Shown here: in pieces, positions 23,639 to 32,975 of the stretch
Layout: every line of letters starts with the position of its first letter
How positions within the stretch are numbered: position 1 is the stretch's first letter
Origin: an uncultured Eubacteriales bacterium
GTDB lineage: Bacteria; Bacillota; Clostridia; Oscillospirales; Acutalibacteraceae
Direction: 5' to 3'
DNA length: 64,000 nucleotides
NCBI GenBank assembly: GCA_934729465.1
Contig: CAKVEP010000004.1
Coordinates: forward strand, 1 to 64,000
Translations under genes and position numbers: made by a program
The notes under the pieces: generated by a model
What the model saw: only the letters and a program-made list of their open reading frames with translations
The model's database searches: none
What the model was told of the DNA's origin: nothing

Positions 23639-23989
23639 ATGGAAATATTCGGTATTAAAATTACAGTTGCAGGAGTGGTAGCAACAGTAGTAGCGGTAAC
23701 AACACTTGTGTGTGGAGTTAATCTTGTTAAAGCATCAATGAACAAAAAAAATGCTGAACAATATGTCAAGAATTGTAAAGAACAACAGAGTTTTCATGTG
23801 AAAATGGCTGCTAAGTATTCTGGAAAATCAGAAGAGGAAGTAAAAAAAGCAGTTTCCCAAAAATGTGCTCAAAAACATGAAGAAGCTGCAGTAGAATATC
23901 AAGAAGGAATAGAACGCGGTTCAATTGTTATAGACAAGATAAATAACACTGGGTTCTTTGGAAGAGCCATGGGAAAATGCAACAATTAA
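23639..23989 (+). CDS. Small single-pass membrane protein, unknown
   Basis: 116 residues with one N-terminal membrane helix (KITVAGVVATVVAVTTLVCGV) and no cleavage site, followed by a Lys/Glu/Gln-rich helical part with three cysteines (YVKNCKEQQ, VSQKCAQKHEEAA, GKCNN). I do not recognise a family. It is a one-gene unit between a strong promoter and a terminator and has an excellent GGAGG, so it is probably well expressed. Confidence 0.65.
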   Translation: MEIFGIKITVAGVVATVVAVTTLVCGVNLVKASMNKKNAEQYVKNCKEQQSFHVKMAAKYSGKSEEEVKKAVSQKCAQKHEEAAVEYQEGIERGSIVIDKINNTGFFGRAMGKCNN

Positions 23990-24034
23990 AATTAGACTTG
24001 AATTGGGATTTCGAAATTTAACATACAGAATTTT

Positions 24035-24068
24035 AAAGCTATAAAAATCTATTGATTTTTGTAGCTTT
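24035..24068 (+). terminator. Intrinsic terminator
   Basis: A 15-base-pair stem: AAAGCTATAAAAATC (24035-24049) pairs with GATTTTTGTAGCTTT (24054-24068) with one T-G pair and a TATT loop. It follows the small membrane protein gene. Confidence 0.8.
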
Positions 24069-24126
24069 GTTTAGTATTATTTAAATGTAATATCAATTTA
24101 TGTGTATTGGAGAGGTTTATAAAATT

Positions 24127-25479
24127 ATGAAATTCCGAATTTTCAAATATTTGAATATTATGTTACTGATTTTAATGTTTTGTAATACTGCTTCAGCGGT
24201 GAATTTTTACAAAAAAGATGATATTTCTACAGACTCAGTTGTGTTATATAATACAGATTTAGATAAGGAAGTTTTTTCAAAAAACGCCGATAAGAAAAGG
24301 AGTATGGCATCAACGACTAAAATTATGACTTACATAATAGTTGCCGAAAATGTTGCAGATTTAGATAATACTAATATTGTTGTGTCGAAGGAGATATTTG
24401 GAAATTTAGAAAACGACGTTGCTATGGCAGACCTTAAAGATGGCGATGTTTTAACTGTGAATCAGCTTTTAAATTGTTTGATGGTACCATCCGGAGGAGA
24501 TGCCGCTTTGGTGTTGGCTAATTACGTTGGTGGGGGAAGTGTGGAAAAGTTTGTTGAAATGATGAACAATAAAGCTCAGGAGCTGGGCTGTACGAATACT
24601 CATTTTAGCAATCCTCACGGTTTATACGATGAACAGCATTACAGTACGGCTAATGATATGTATAAAATAACCAAGTACGCTATTAAACAGCAAAGATTTA
24701 TGGATATATGCAGTAAGTCCGAGAGCGCAGTGTTTTCAGATGACAGAAAGCCCTTGATAACTACTAACAAAATGATAGATAAGGTTCGGGGTGGAAAATA
24801 TTATTATGAGTATGCTCGTGGGATAAAAACAGGATATCTTGATGAAGCGGGGTATTGCCTAATATCGACTGCCAGCAAGGAAGGCACTACATACATGTGT
24901 GTTGCGTTGGGGGCACCGTCTTTTGACTCGGATGGAAATAAAATTGAAGATAATATGGCAATGTTGGATAGTAAAAAATTGTATGAATGGGCGTTTTCGA
25001 GCTTAAAGTTGAAGCTGTTGGCAGATGCTAAAAAAATGCTTGGTCAAACCGGACTAAACTTAGCATGGAAAAAAGACAATTTGCTTTTATTTCCTGAAAA
25101 AAGTGTTTACACAATACTCCCCACTGATTTTGATATGTCTAGCATAAAATTGGAGCTTAACGTTCCCGAAAGTTTAGATGCTACTGTTGAAACTGGCGAT
25201 TTGATTGGAAATGCAGTTTTCATGTATGAAGGGGAGAAATTAGCGGAAATAAATGTAGTTTCTGGGGAAACTGTTCCTAAGAGCTGGTTTTTACTTATTG
25301 TGCGCACGATTAAAAATATTTTATTTTCCAAAGTATTTTTGATATGCTTTACATTGTTCTTGATAATGTCTGTTTGGTATGTTGTTGTGACAATTAAGAA
25401 AAATATGAATAGAAAAAATAGAAAGAGAAGGAACACCAAAAAATATAACGATAGACCTAAACACCAAAAACACAGATAA
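24127..25479 (+). CDS. D-alanyl-D-alanine carboxypeptidase (low-molecular-weight PBP)
   Basis: Trims the terminal D-Ala from peptidoglycan stem peptides (S11 family, DacF/PBP5 type). The 450 residues comprise a signal peptide (about 1-24), the catalytic SxxK as STTK at 62-65, then PSGGDAALVL where most relatives have SxN, and KTG in GIKTGYL. Near the C terminus there is a membrane helix (about 405-425) followed by a very basic tail rich in Arg, Lys and Asn, so it is anchored by a true transmembrane helix rather than an amphipathic one. ATG 24127 is chosen to give a normal signal peptide. It ends at a terminator. Confidence 0.9.
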   Translation: MKFRIFKYLNIMLLILMFCNTASAVNFYKKDDISTDSVVLYNTDLDKEVFSKNADKKRSMASTTKIMTYIIVAENVADLDNTNIVVSKEIFGNLENDVAMADLKDGDVLTVNQLLNCLMVPSGGDAALVLANYVGGGSVEKFVEMMNNKAQELGCTNTHFSNPHGLYDEQHYSTANDMYKITKYAIKQQRFMDICSKSESAVFSDDRKPLITTNKMIDKVRGGKYYYEYARGIKTGYLDEAGYCLISTASKEGTTYMCVALGAPSFDSDGNKIEDNMAMLDSKKLYEWAFSSLKLKLLADAKKMLGQTGLNLAWKKDNLLLFPEKSVYTILPTDFDMSSIKLELNVPESLDATVETGDLIGNAVFMYEGEKLAEINVVSGETVPKSWFLLIVRTIKNILFSKVFLICFTLFLIMSVWYVVVTIKKNMNRKNRKRRNTKKYNDRPKHQKHR

Positions 25480-25506
25480 ATATTAAAATAAAATTTGGAA
25501 AAATAT

Positions 25507-25534
25507 ATGCACCTTCCCATTGAGGTGCATTTTT
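25507..25534 (+). terminator. Intrinsic terminator after the carboxypeptidase gene
   Basis: ATGCACCT (25507-25514) pairs with AGGTGCAT (25523-25530) around an eight-base loop, followed by TTTT. Confidence 0.85.
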
Positions 25535-25550
25535 AGTACTTATTAAAAGG

Positions 25551-25579
25551 TTGTAATTATTGTAATTATAATGTAAAAT
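25551..25579 (+). promoter_or_regulatory. Predicted promoter of the dapF operon
   Basis: TTGTAA (25551-25556), a 17-base spacer and TAAAAT (25574-25579), about 37 bases upstream of dapF. It is the only clear promoter seen before the long run of genes that ends after thrS. Confidence 0.5.
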
Positions 25580-25615
25580 ATTAGATTGAGATAAGTTTGT
25601 TTTTGGGGGATTTAC

Positions 25616-26455
25616 ATGAGTATAAAGTTCACAAAAATGCACGGTTGCGGCAATGATTATATCTATATTAATTGCTTTAATCAGGAAATTAAAAATCCTA
25701 ATGAGCTAAGCATAAAATTGTCAGATAGAAGATATGGGATTGGCGGTGACGGAATAATATTAATTTGTCCGTCGGACGTTGCCGATGCTAAGATGAGGAT
25801 GTTTAACCTTGACGGAAGTGAAGGGAAAATGTGCGGCAACGGGATAAGATGTGTTGGAAAGTTTTTGTTTGACAATCAAATAGTGAAAAATCCAAACATG
25901 ACGATTGAAACTTTGAGTGGAATAAAAAATGTAACGATATGTCAAAGTAATGGCAAGGTTTCCACTGTTAAAGTTGATATGGGAAAACCAGAGTTTTCGC
26001 CGTCTAAAATACCAGTGGTTCTAAATTCAGACAAGGTGTTAAATTATCCTATTGATGTTGGAGAACACAGATATAATGTGAATTGTGTTTCAATGGGTAA
26101 TCCGCATTGCGTGATATTTATGGAAGATGTAAAATCTTTAAAAATAAAAGAGGTTGGCAAATTATTTGAACATAATAAAATATTCCCTGAGGGCGTTAAT
26201 ACGGAATTTGTTGAAAAATTGGGGAATAATTTGCTTTCTATGAGAGTGTGGGAGCGAGGAAGCGGCGAAACATTAGCTTGTGGCACAGGGGCTTGTGCAA
26301 GTGTTGTGGCGGCTGTGGAGAATGGTCTTTGCAAAATGGGACAGGATGTGACAGTTAAGCTCCTTGGCGGAGATTTAACTGTGAATTATAAAGATGACAC
26401 TGTGTATATGACAGGAAATGCAGAAGAAGTATTTAAAGGAGAGGTAGAAATATGA
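25616..26455 (+). CDS. dapF: Diaminopimelate epimerase
   Basis: Converts LL- to meso-diaminopimelate, for peptidoglycan and lysine. The 279 residues carry both catalytic cysteines, in MCGNGIRC and in ACGTGACAS, plus the N-terminal KMHGCGNDY signature. GGGGGA precedes the ATG. The last four bases overlap the pyrG start (ATGA). With DapL two genes downstream it forms the tail of the aminotransferase route. Confidence 0.97.
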   Translation: MSIKFTKMHGCGNDYIYINCFNQEIKNPNELSIKLSDRRYGIGGDGIILICPSDVADAKMRMFNLDGSEGKMCGNGIRCVGKFLFDNQIVKNPNMTIETLSGIKNVTICQSNGKVSTVKVDMGKPEFSPSKIPVVLNSDKVLNYPIDVGEHRYNVNCVSMGNPHCVIFMEDVKSLKIKEVGKLFEHNKIFPEGVNTEFVEKLGNNLLSMRVWERGSGETLACGTGACASVVAAVENGLCKMGQDVTVKLLGGDLTVNYKDDTVYMTGNAEEVFKGEVEI

Positions 26456-28047
26456 CAAAATATATATTTGTAACAGGTGGAGTGGTTTCAGGATTAGGTA
26501 AGGGTATAACAGCAGCTTCACTGGGAAGGCTATTGAAATCAAGGGGACTAAAAGTAACGGCGCAAAAATTAGACCCATATATAAACGTGGACCCTGGAAC
26601 AATGAGTCCGTATCAGCATGGCGAAGTATTTGTTACGGAAGACGGAGCTGAAACAGATTTAGACCTTGGTCACTATGAAAGATTTATAGACGAAAACCTT
26701 AATAAATTTTCTAATCTTACAACGGGTAAAGTTTATTGGAATGTGTTAAGAAAAGAAAGAAACGGAGAATATCTTGGCGACACAATCCAAGTAATTCCTC
26801 ACATAACAAATGAAATAAAATCATTTATATATTCAGTTGGAGAAAAGTCTAATGCAGACGTGGTAATAACAGAAATAGGCGGAACAACCGGTGATATAGA
26901 AAGTCAACCGTTTTTGGAGGCTATAAGACAAGTTTCTTTGGAAATAGGAAAAGAAAATTGTATTTTTATCCACGTTACGCTTGTACCATATATAAAGAGT
27001 TCGGGCGAACATAAGTCAAAACCAACTCAGCATTCTGTTAAAGAATTAAGGTCGCTTGGTATAAATCCTGATATAATCGTGGCAAGGTGCGACGAACACA
27101 TTGACGAAGACATAATAAACAAAATTGCATTATTCTGTAATGTTAAAAAGGATTGCGTAATCGAAAATCTTACTTTACCATCATTGTATCACGCTCCGAT
27201 GATGCTTGAAAAAAGTAATTTCTCAGATATAGTGTGCAGAGAGTTGTCTTTAGATTGCAAGAAGGGCGATATGTCCGACTGGAACGAAATGCTTGAACGT
27301 ATTGACAAAAAAGATAAAAAAGTGAAAATTGCACTTGTTGGTAAGTATGTTAGACTTCACGATGCTTATTTATCAGTTGCGGAAGCTTTAAGACATGCTG
27401 GATTTGAAAATAGTGCAGAGATAGACATAAAATGGGTTGACTCTGAGCTCATAACAGAATATACAGTTGAAGAATTACTGTCGGATTGCGATGGGATTTT
27501 AGTTCCGGGCGGTTTTGGAAACAGAGGAATTGAAGGTAAAATAACTGCTGCCAAGTATGCAAGAGAGAATAGTATACCTTACTTAGGAATATGTTTAGGA
27601 ATGCAGATAGCCGTTATAGAATTTGCAAGGAATGTGTTAAATCTTTCAGACGCAAATTCAAGCGAGTTTGTAGAAGATGGTAAAAATTCAGTAATAGACC
27701 TAATGGAGGAGCAACAAGGCACAACCAAAAAAGGCGGGACGATGCGCTTAGGAGCATATCCGTGTAAAATAAAAAGCGGCTCTGTTCTTGAAAATGCATA
27801 TAAACAGTCTGAAATCCAAGAGCGCCACCGCCACAGATACGAATTTAATAATAAATACCGTGAGATGTTTGAAAATAAAGGTATGTGTATATCTGGAACT
27901 TCTCCAAACGGAATGTTAGTTGAGGCTGTTGAAATACCTGAAAATAAATTTTTCGTTGGAGTTCAATATCATCCAGAGTTTAAGAGTAGACCAAATCATG
28001 CACATCCGTTATTTAGAGAATTTATTAAAGCAGCAATAAAGGGGTAA
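26452..28047 (+). CDS. pyrG: CTP synthase
   Basis: Makes CTP from UTP, ATP and glutamine. The 531 residues contain the synthase domain (FVTGGVVSGLGKGI, KLDPYINVDPGTMSP, GGTTGDIES) and a class I glutamine amidotransferase domain with the nucleophile Cys in YLGICLGMQ (about residue 381) and the His-Glu pair in YHPEF. A normal full-length enzyme, translationally coupled to dapF. Confidence 0.98.
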   Translation: MTKYIFVTGGVVSGLGKGITAASLGRLLKSRGLKVTAQKLDPYINVDPGTMSPYQHGEVFVTEDGAETDLDLGHYERFIDENLNKFSNLTTGKVYWNVLRKERNGEYLGDTIQVIPHITNEIKSFIYSVGEKSNADVVITEIGGTTGDIESQPFLEAIRQVSLEIGKENCIFIHVTLVPYIKSSGEHKSKPTQHSVKELRSLGINPDIIVARCDEHIDEDIINKIALFCNVKKDCVIENLTLPSLYHAPMMLEKSNFSDIVCRELSLDCKKGDMSDWNEMLERIDKKDKKVKIALVGKYVRLHDAYLSVAEALRHAGFENSAEIDIKWVDSELITEYTVEELLSDCDGILVPGGFGNRGIEGKITAAKYARENSIPYLGICLGMQIAVIEFARNVLNLSDANSSEFVEDGKNSVIDLMEEQQGTTKKGGTMRLGAYPCKIKSGSVLENAYKQSEIQERHRHRYEFNNKYREMFENKGMCISGTSPNGMLVEAVEIPENKFFVGVQYHPEFKSRPNHAHPLFREFIKAAIKG

Positions 28048-28052
28048 TATTT

Positions 28053-29237
28053 GTGAAAATAAATAAGAATTATCTAAATTTAGAAGAAAGCTATCTTTTT
28101 TCAACCGTGGCACAAAAAGTGAAAGATTTTAAATCTAAAAATGTCGATGCAGATATAATAAGTCTTGGGATAGGCGATGTTACAAAACCTTTGTGTAAAG
28201 CAGTTGTAAGTGCTTTGCACAACGCAAGTAATGAAATGTATGATGAGTCAACATTTAAAGGATATGGTCCAGAGCAAGGATATTCATTTTTAAGAAGTAA
28301 AATTAGAGAGCATTATAAAAAACATGGAGTTAGCGTTGAAGAAAACGACATTTTTATAAGCGACGGTGCCAAAAGTGATTTAGGTAATATACTTGATATA
28401 TTTTCTAAGGACAATGTTGTTTTAATTCCAGACCCGGTTTATCCAGTGTATGTTGACACAAATATCATGGATGGCAGAAAAATATTGTTTATAGACGCTA
28501 ATGAGGAAAATGGATTTTTACCATTACCGGATAATAATATAAAAGCAGATTTAATATACATTTGCTCGCCGAATAATCCAACCGGAGCGGTTTATAATAA
28601 AGAACAATTAAAGCTCTGGGTGGACTACGCCAACAAAAACGAATCTGTTATTTTATTTGACTCTGCATATGAGTATTTTATATCAGAGGAAGGATATCCG
28701 CATAGTATCTTTGAGATAGATGGGGCAAAGTCATGCGCAATAGAATTTTGCTCTTTCTCTAAGACAGCCGGTTTCACAGGAACAAGATGTGGATATACTG
28801 TTATTCCAATGGAGCTAAAAAGGGAAAATGTTAACATAAATAAGCTTTGGCTGAGGAGACAAACCACAAAATTTAATGGAGTGTCTTATGTAGTTCAAAA
28901 GGCTGCGGAGGCAATATTCACAGACGAAGGACAAAAACAAATATACGAAACGATAAATTATTACAAGGAAAACGCTAAAATATTAGCCTCTGCGCTAAAA
29001 GAAAAAAATATATGGTTTGTTGGCGGAGTCAATTCTCCATATGTGTGGATGAAGTGTCCTAACAATATGAAGTCTTGGGAATTCTTTGATTATTTGCTAA
29101 GCAATGCAAATATAGTGGGAACCCCGGGATGTGGATTCGGGAAAAACGGCGAAGGATTCTTTAGACTCACTGCTTTTGGAAAGAGAGAGTCTATGTTAGA
29201 GGCGGCAGAACGTATAAAAAAATTAAATTTAAAATAA
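28053..29237 (+). CDS. dapL: LL-diaminopimelate aminotransferase
   Basis: PLP enzyme that makes LL-diaminopimelate from tetrahydrodipicolinate and glutamate in one step, bypassing acylated intermediates. The 394 residues match DapL: NYLNLEESYLFSTVAQKV at the start, ISLGIGDVTKPL, SPNNPTGAVY, and the PLP-lysine segment SFSKTAGFTGTR. GTG start with AAAGGGG upstream. Its position beside dapF supports the assignment over a general aspartate aminotransferase. Confidence 0.95.
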   Translation: MKINKNYLNLEESYLFSTVAQKVKDFKSKNVDADIISLGIGDVTKPLCKAVVSALHNASNEMYDESTFKGYGPEQGYSFLRSKIREHYKKHGVSVEENDIFISDGAKSDLGNILDIFSKDNVVLIPDPVYPVYVDTNIMDGRKILFIDANEENGFLPLPDNNIKADLIYICSPNNPTGAVYNKEQLKLWVDYANKNESVILFDSAYEYFISEEGYPHSIFEIDGAKSCAIEFCSFSKTAGFTGTRCGYTVIPMELKRENVNINKLWLRRQTTKFNGVSYVVQKAAEAIFTDEGQKQIYETINYYKENAKILASALKEKNIWFVGGVNSPYVWMKCPNNMKSWEFFDYLLSNANIVGTPGCGFGKNGEGFFRLTAFGKRESMLEAAERIKKLNLK

Positions 29238-29253
29238 TTTATGGAGGCATAAA

Positions 29254-30363
29254 ATGGCATTTGATAAAAATAAAGCGCTTGAAACTGCGCTGAGCCAAAT
29301 AGAAAAACAGTTTGGTAAGGGCGCTGTGATGAAACTTGGGCAAAATCAGTCGATGAACGTGGACGCAATATCAACGGGGTCTTTGTCTTTGGACCTTGCG
29401 CTTGGGATAGGCGGACTTCCCAGAGGAAGAATAATCGAGGTTTACGGACCGGAGTCTTCGGGTAAGACGACGTTAGCATTACATTGCATAGCTGAAGGAC
29501 AAAAAAATGGAGGTAATGCAGCGTTTATAGATGTGGAGCATGCTTTAGACCCGGTTTACGCAAGTGCACTTGGCGTTGACGTTGATTCTTTGCTTGTTTC
29601 GCAGCCAGACACGGGCGAGCAAGCTTTGGAAATAACTGAATCATTGGTTCGTTCAGGCGCAATCGATGTAATAGTGGTAGACTCAGTTGCAGCTTTGGTG
29701 CCAAGGGCTGAAATTGAGGGTGAAATGGGCGATTCTCATGTTGGCTTACAAGCTAGATTGATGTCGCAAGCGCTCAGAAAATTGGCGGGCGCAATATCAA
29801 AATCGAATTGTGTTGCAATATTCATAAATCAGCTTCGTGAAAAAGTTGGGGTTATCTACGGTAATCCTGAGGTTACTCCCGGCGGACGTGCTTTAAAATT
29901 TTATGCTTCGGTAAGGATAGACATAAGAAGAATAGAAACTTTGAAGGCTAACGGCGAAATGATAGGTTCAAGGACAAGAGCAAAGGTAGTTAAAAATAAA
30001 ATTTCTCCGCCATTTAAAGAAGCCGAATTTGATGTTATATATGGTCAAGGAATCTCAAGGGTTGGCGAATTACTTGATTTAGCGGTTAAGTTGGGGATTG
30101 TGCAAAAAAGCGGAGCTTGGTTCTCATACGGTTCAACACGTTTGGGTCAGGGAAGAGATAACGTTAAGGAATATTTCAAGGAAAATCAAGAGCTAGCTAA
30201 GGAAATAGAAAATAAGGTTTTCGAAAATACAGATAAATTGTATTCAAAACAGGCTCTTAATAAGGCAGCAGCGCCAAAAGCTGTTGTAGCAGAGAAGAAA
30301 GATGAGACAGTATCTCAGCCTAAAAAAAGTAAAACAAACATAGATATATTAGTGGATGATTGA
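29254..30363 (+). CDS. recA: Recombinase RecA
   Basis: Strand-exchange protein of homologous recombination and the SOS coprotease. The 369 residues include Walker A GPESSGKT at 65-72, the DVEHALDP and VDSVAALVPRAEIEGEMGD segments, and the L2 loop region NQLREKVGVIYGNPEVTPGG. It follows dapL by 16 bases, without a promoter or LexA box that I can recognise, so it appears to be read with the dapF operon. recX follows with almost no gap. Confidence 0.98.
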   Translation: MAFDKNKALETALSQIEKQFGKGAVMKLGQNQSMNVDAISTGSLSLDLALGIGGLPRGRIIEVYGPESSGKTTLALHCIAEGQKNGGNAAFIDVEHALDPVYASALGVDVDSLLVSQPDTGEQALEITESLVRSGAIDVIVVDSVAALVPRAEIEGEMGDSHVGLQARLMSQALRKLAGAISKSNCVAIFINQLREKVGVIYGNPEVTPGGRALKFYASVRIDIRRIETLKANGEMIGSRTRAKVVKNKISPPFKEAEFDVIYGQGISRVGELLDLAVKLGIVQKSGAWFSYGSTRLGQGRDNVKEYFKENQELAKEIENKVFENTDKLYSKQALNKAAAPKAVVAEKKDETVSQPKKSKTNIDILVDD

Positions 30364-30368
30364 TAAAC

Positions 30369-30992
30369 ATGCAAATAACATGCATTAAAAAGACAAAAAG
30401 AGGAATGAATGCTATATATATTGATGGAGAATACAAAGCTAGTATTGATTCTGAAACGTTGGTTAAAAGCAGATGGAAAGTTGGAACTTCTTTAGATTAT
30501 GACGATTTTAGTCAAGTTATAACTATGTCTGAAGACTATAGAGCTAAAGAAAAGGCTATGAGGTTGATTTCTTTTAGGAGTCATTCTAAAAAAGAGCTTA
30601 AAGATAAAATAAAACGCAGCATTAATGAGGAGTCGGCTGAAAAAGCCGTAAATAAGCTTGAAAGTTTAGGACTTGTGGATGATGAAAGTTTTTGTTTGAT
30701 GTATGCTAAAGAGATGTTTTTTAGAAAAAAATTCGCTGTAAGCAGAGTGAAGTATGAACTTGCCCAGAAGGGGATAAGCAGGGAACTTGCGGATAAGATT
30801 ATTGAAGAGATAAATCCTGATGCGAGGGAACAGCTGAGTGAGTTGCTGCAGGGGAAGTACAGAGGAAAATTTAACGATGAAAAAAATCGTAGACGTACTA
30901 TTGCAAGTTTGCAACGTTTGGGCTACAAATGGGAAGACATAAAAAATGTGATGTATCAAGAGTGTGATAGCATGGTAGAGGATGATTTTTAA
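30369..30992 (+). CDS. recX: Regulatory protein RecX
   Basis: Binds RecA filaments and modulates them. The 207 residues show the repeated three-helix RecX units: AMRLISFRSHSKKELKDKI, LESLGLVDDESFCLMYAKEMF and VKYELAQKGISRELADKII. ATG 30369 is preferred although its ribosome-binding site (GGAT) is weak; a TTG at 30360 would overlap the end of recA. Coupling to recA is likely. Its stop overlaps the rimO start by one base. Confidence 0.9.
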   Translation: MQITCIKKTKRGMNAIYIDGEYKASIDSETLVKSRWKVGTSLDYDDFSQVITMSEDYRAKEKAMRLISFRSHSKKELKDKIKRSINEESAEKAVNKLESLGLVDDESFCLMYAKEMFFRKKFAVSRVKYELAQKGISRELADKIIEEINPDAREQLSELLQGKYRGKFNDEKNRRRTIASLQRLGYKWEDIKNVMYQECDSMVEDDF

Positions 30993-32326
30993 TGAAATAT
31001 AAGGTTGGTCTGATAAGCTTGGGGTGTGCCAAAAATAGGGTAGACGCTGAAATGCTGTTATCCAAAATAAGGGAACACGGTTATGAAATAGTGTCAAATT
31101 CAAACGATGCAGACGCTATTATTATTAACACTTGCGGGTTTATACAAGCCTCTAAAGAGGAAAGTATAGAGGAAATTTTTAATACGGTTGCGCTTAAAAA
31201 TTCACCTGAAAGTAATTTAAAAGCGGTAATTGTAACGGGTTGCTTGGCTGAAAGGTATAAACAGCAAATTTTATCCGAAATTCCGGAAGTTGACGCCGTT
31301 GTTGGGATAGGAGCAAACAGCAAAATAGTTGAAGTACTGAATGAAGCCTTGATGGGGAAAAAAGTGGAGATGTATGAAAGTAAGTACAATATGCCGCTTG
31401 ACGGCTCTAGGTTACAGACCACACCAAAGCACTATGCTTATTTAAAAATAGCTGATGGGTGCGATAATAGATGTACATATTGTGCAATTCCTCTCATAAG
31501 AGGGAACTTTAGAAGTCGAAAAATGGAAAATGTGGTAGAAGAAGCTAAGAGCTTAGCAGATAGCGGAGTTAAGGAATTACTTGTTATAGCTCAAGACACA
31601 ACAAGATATGGCGAAGATTTATATGGTAAATTAATGCTCGTGCCGCTATTAAAAGAGCTTTGTAAAATAGATGGCATAAAGTGGATAAGGCTTTTATATT
31701 GTTACCCCGATAGAATTACGGACGAACTTTTAGATTTAATGTCTAAAGAAGATAAAATATTGAATTACATAGATTTGCCATTGCAGCACTGTAGTGAAGG
31801 TATATTGTCTAAGATGAACAGAAGGGGTAATAGCAAATCACTCAAAAAATTAATAGATAAAATTAGGGAGAAAGTAAAGAACGTTGTTTTGAGAACCACA
31901 TTTATATGTGGGTTTCCCGGAGAGAGCGAAGAAAATTTTGAAGAGCTTTTAAAATTTGTGAAGGAAGTAAAGTTTGAGAGAATGGGTTGCTTTAGCTATT
32001 CCAGAGAAGAAGATACTCCGGCGTATAATTTCCCTGACCAGATAGATGAAGATGAAAAATCCAAGCGTTGCGACATTATAATGAGAGAACAAATGAATAT
32101 AATGGATGATTACTGTGCAAATCAAGTTGGAAAGGTAATAACAGTAATTGTTGACGAGTATGATGAAAGTACAGGGAAATGGTTCGGAAGAAGCGATGCG
32201 GACTCTCCTGATGTTGATGGTGGAGTAATTTTTGATGCTAAATTAAAAGAAGTAGAAGTGGGAAGCTTCGTTGATGTTCTGATAACGGGATATGAAAATT
32301 GTGATTTAATCGGGAAGTTAGTGTAG
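30992..32326 (+). CDS. rimO: Ribosomal protein S12 methylthiotransferase RimO
   Basis: Radical SAM enzyme that adds a methylthio group to an aspartate of ribosomal protein S12. The 444 residues contain the N-terminal cluster domain with three cysteines (SLGCAKNRVDAE, NTCGFI, TGCLAERY), the radical SAM triad in CDNRCTYC at about 157-164, and a C-terminal TRAM domain. SLGCAKNRVD separates RimO from the related tRNA enzyme MiaB. Confidence 0.96.
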   Translation: MKYKVGLISLGCAKNRVDAEMLLSKIREHGYEIVSNSNDADAIIINTCGFIQASKEESIEEIFNTVALKNSPESNLKAVIVTGCLAERYKQQILSEIPEVDAVVGIGANSKIVEVLNEALMGKKVEMYESKYNMPLDGSRLQTTPKHYAYLKIADGCDNRCTYCAIPLIRGNFRSRKMENVVEEAKSLADSGVKELLVIAQDTTRYGEDLYGKLMLVPLLKELCKIDGIKWIRLLYCYPDRITDELLDLMSKEDKILNYIDLPLQHCSEGILSKMNRRGNSKSLKKLIDKIREKVKNVVLRTTFICGFPGESEENFEELLKFVKEVKFERMGCFSYSREEDTPAYNFPDQIDEDEKSKRCDIIMREQMNIMDDYCANQVGKVITVIVDEYDESTGKWFGRSDADSPDVDGGVIFDAKLKEVEVGSFVDVLITGYENCDLIGKLV

Positions 32327-32361
32327 TTAAGTTTATACATTTAGGCGTTTGGAGGATTAGA

Positions 32362-32952
32362 ATGAATTTACCAAATAAATTGACTGTTTTTAGGATAGTT
32401 CTTGTGCCGATTATAGTAACTTTTTTACTGTGCGATTTTATGAGTAACAATTATCTTTACGCATTTTTGTTATTTTTAATTGCGGCATACACTGACCATA
32501 TGGATGGAAAAATAGCAAGAAAAACCGGGGCGATAACTAATTTTGGAAAGTTCGCTGACCCTCTTGCAGATAAAATTTTAGTTATATGTTGCTTAATTTG
32601 TTTGGTTCAGGCTAACCTTGTTAATATAGTGGCACTTATTATAATTGTGTGTAGAGAGTTTGTGGTGACGTCTGTTAGACTTGTGGCGGCCGAACAGGGG
32701 AAGGTAATTCCTGCTAATAATTGGGGAAAATTAAAAACTGTAAGCCAAGTGTCCGCAATATTGTCAATTATAGGAATGCGAGCCGTTAAAGAATTAATAT
32801 CTAATTTCAGCGGCGGTTTTAGCTTGGGAGTTTATGATTTAATTTCGTCTATAATAGGCGAAATCCTTGTTTGGATTTCGGTTATTATGACAATAATATC
32901 AGGAATAATATATGTGTATGAAAACAGAAGTTTGATAAAAGATGTTGGCTAA
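32362..32952 (+). CDS. pgsA: CDP-diacylglycerol-glycerol-3-phosphate 3-phosphatidyltransferase
   Basis: Makes phosphatidylglycerol phosphate, the first committed step to phosphatidylglycerol. The 196 residues have about five membrane helices and the CDP-alcohol phosphotransferase motif, D-x2-DG-x2-AR-x8-G-x3-D-x3-D, seen as DHMDGKIAR then GKFADPLADK. The family members in Clostridia start with the same LPNKLTVFRI. GGAGG precedes the ATG. Confidence 0.94.
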   Translation: MNLPNKLTVFRIVLVPIIVTFLLCDFMSNNYLYAFLLFLIAAYTDHMDGKIARKTGAITNFGKFADPLADKILVICCLICLVQANLVNIVALIIIVCREFVVTSVRLVAAEQGKVIPANNWGKLKTVSQVSAILSIIGMRAVKELISNFSGGFSLGVYDLISSIIGEILVWISVIMTIISGIIYVYENRSLIKDVG

Positions 32953-32975
32953 TTTTTTAGAAGAGAGGTATTCAC

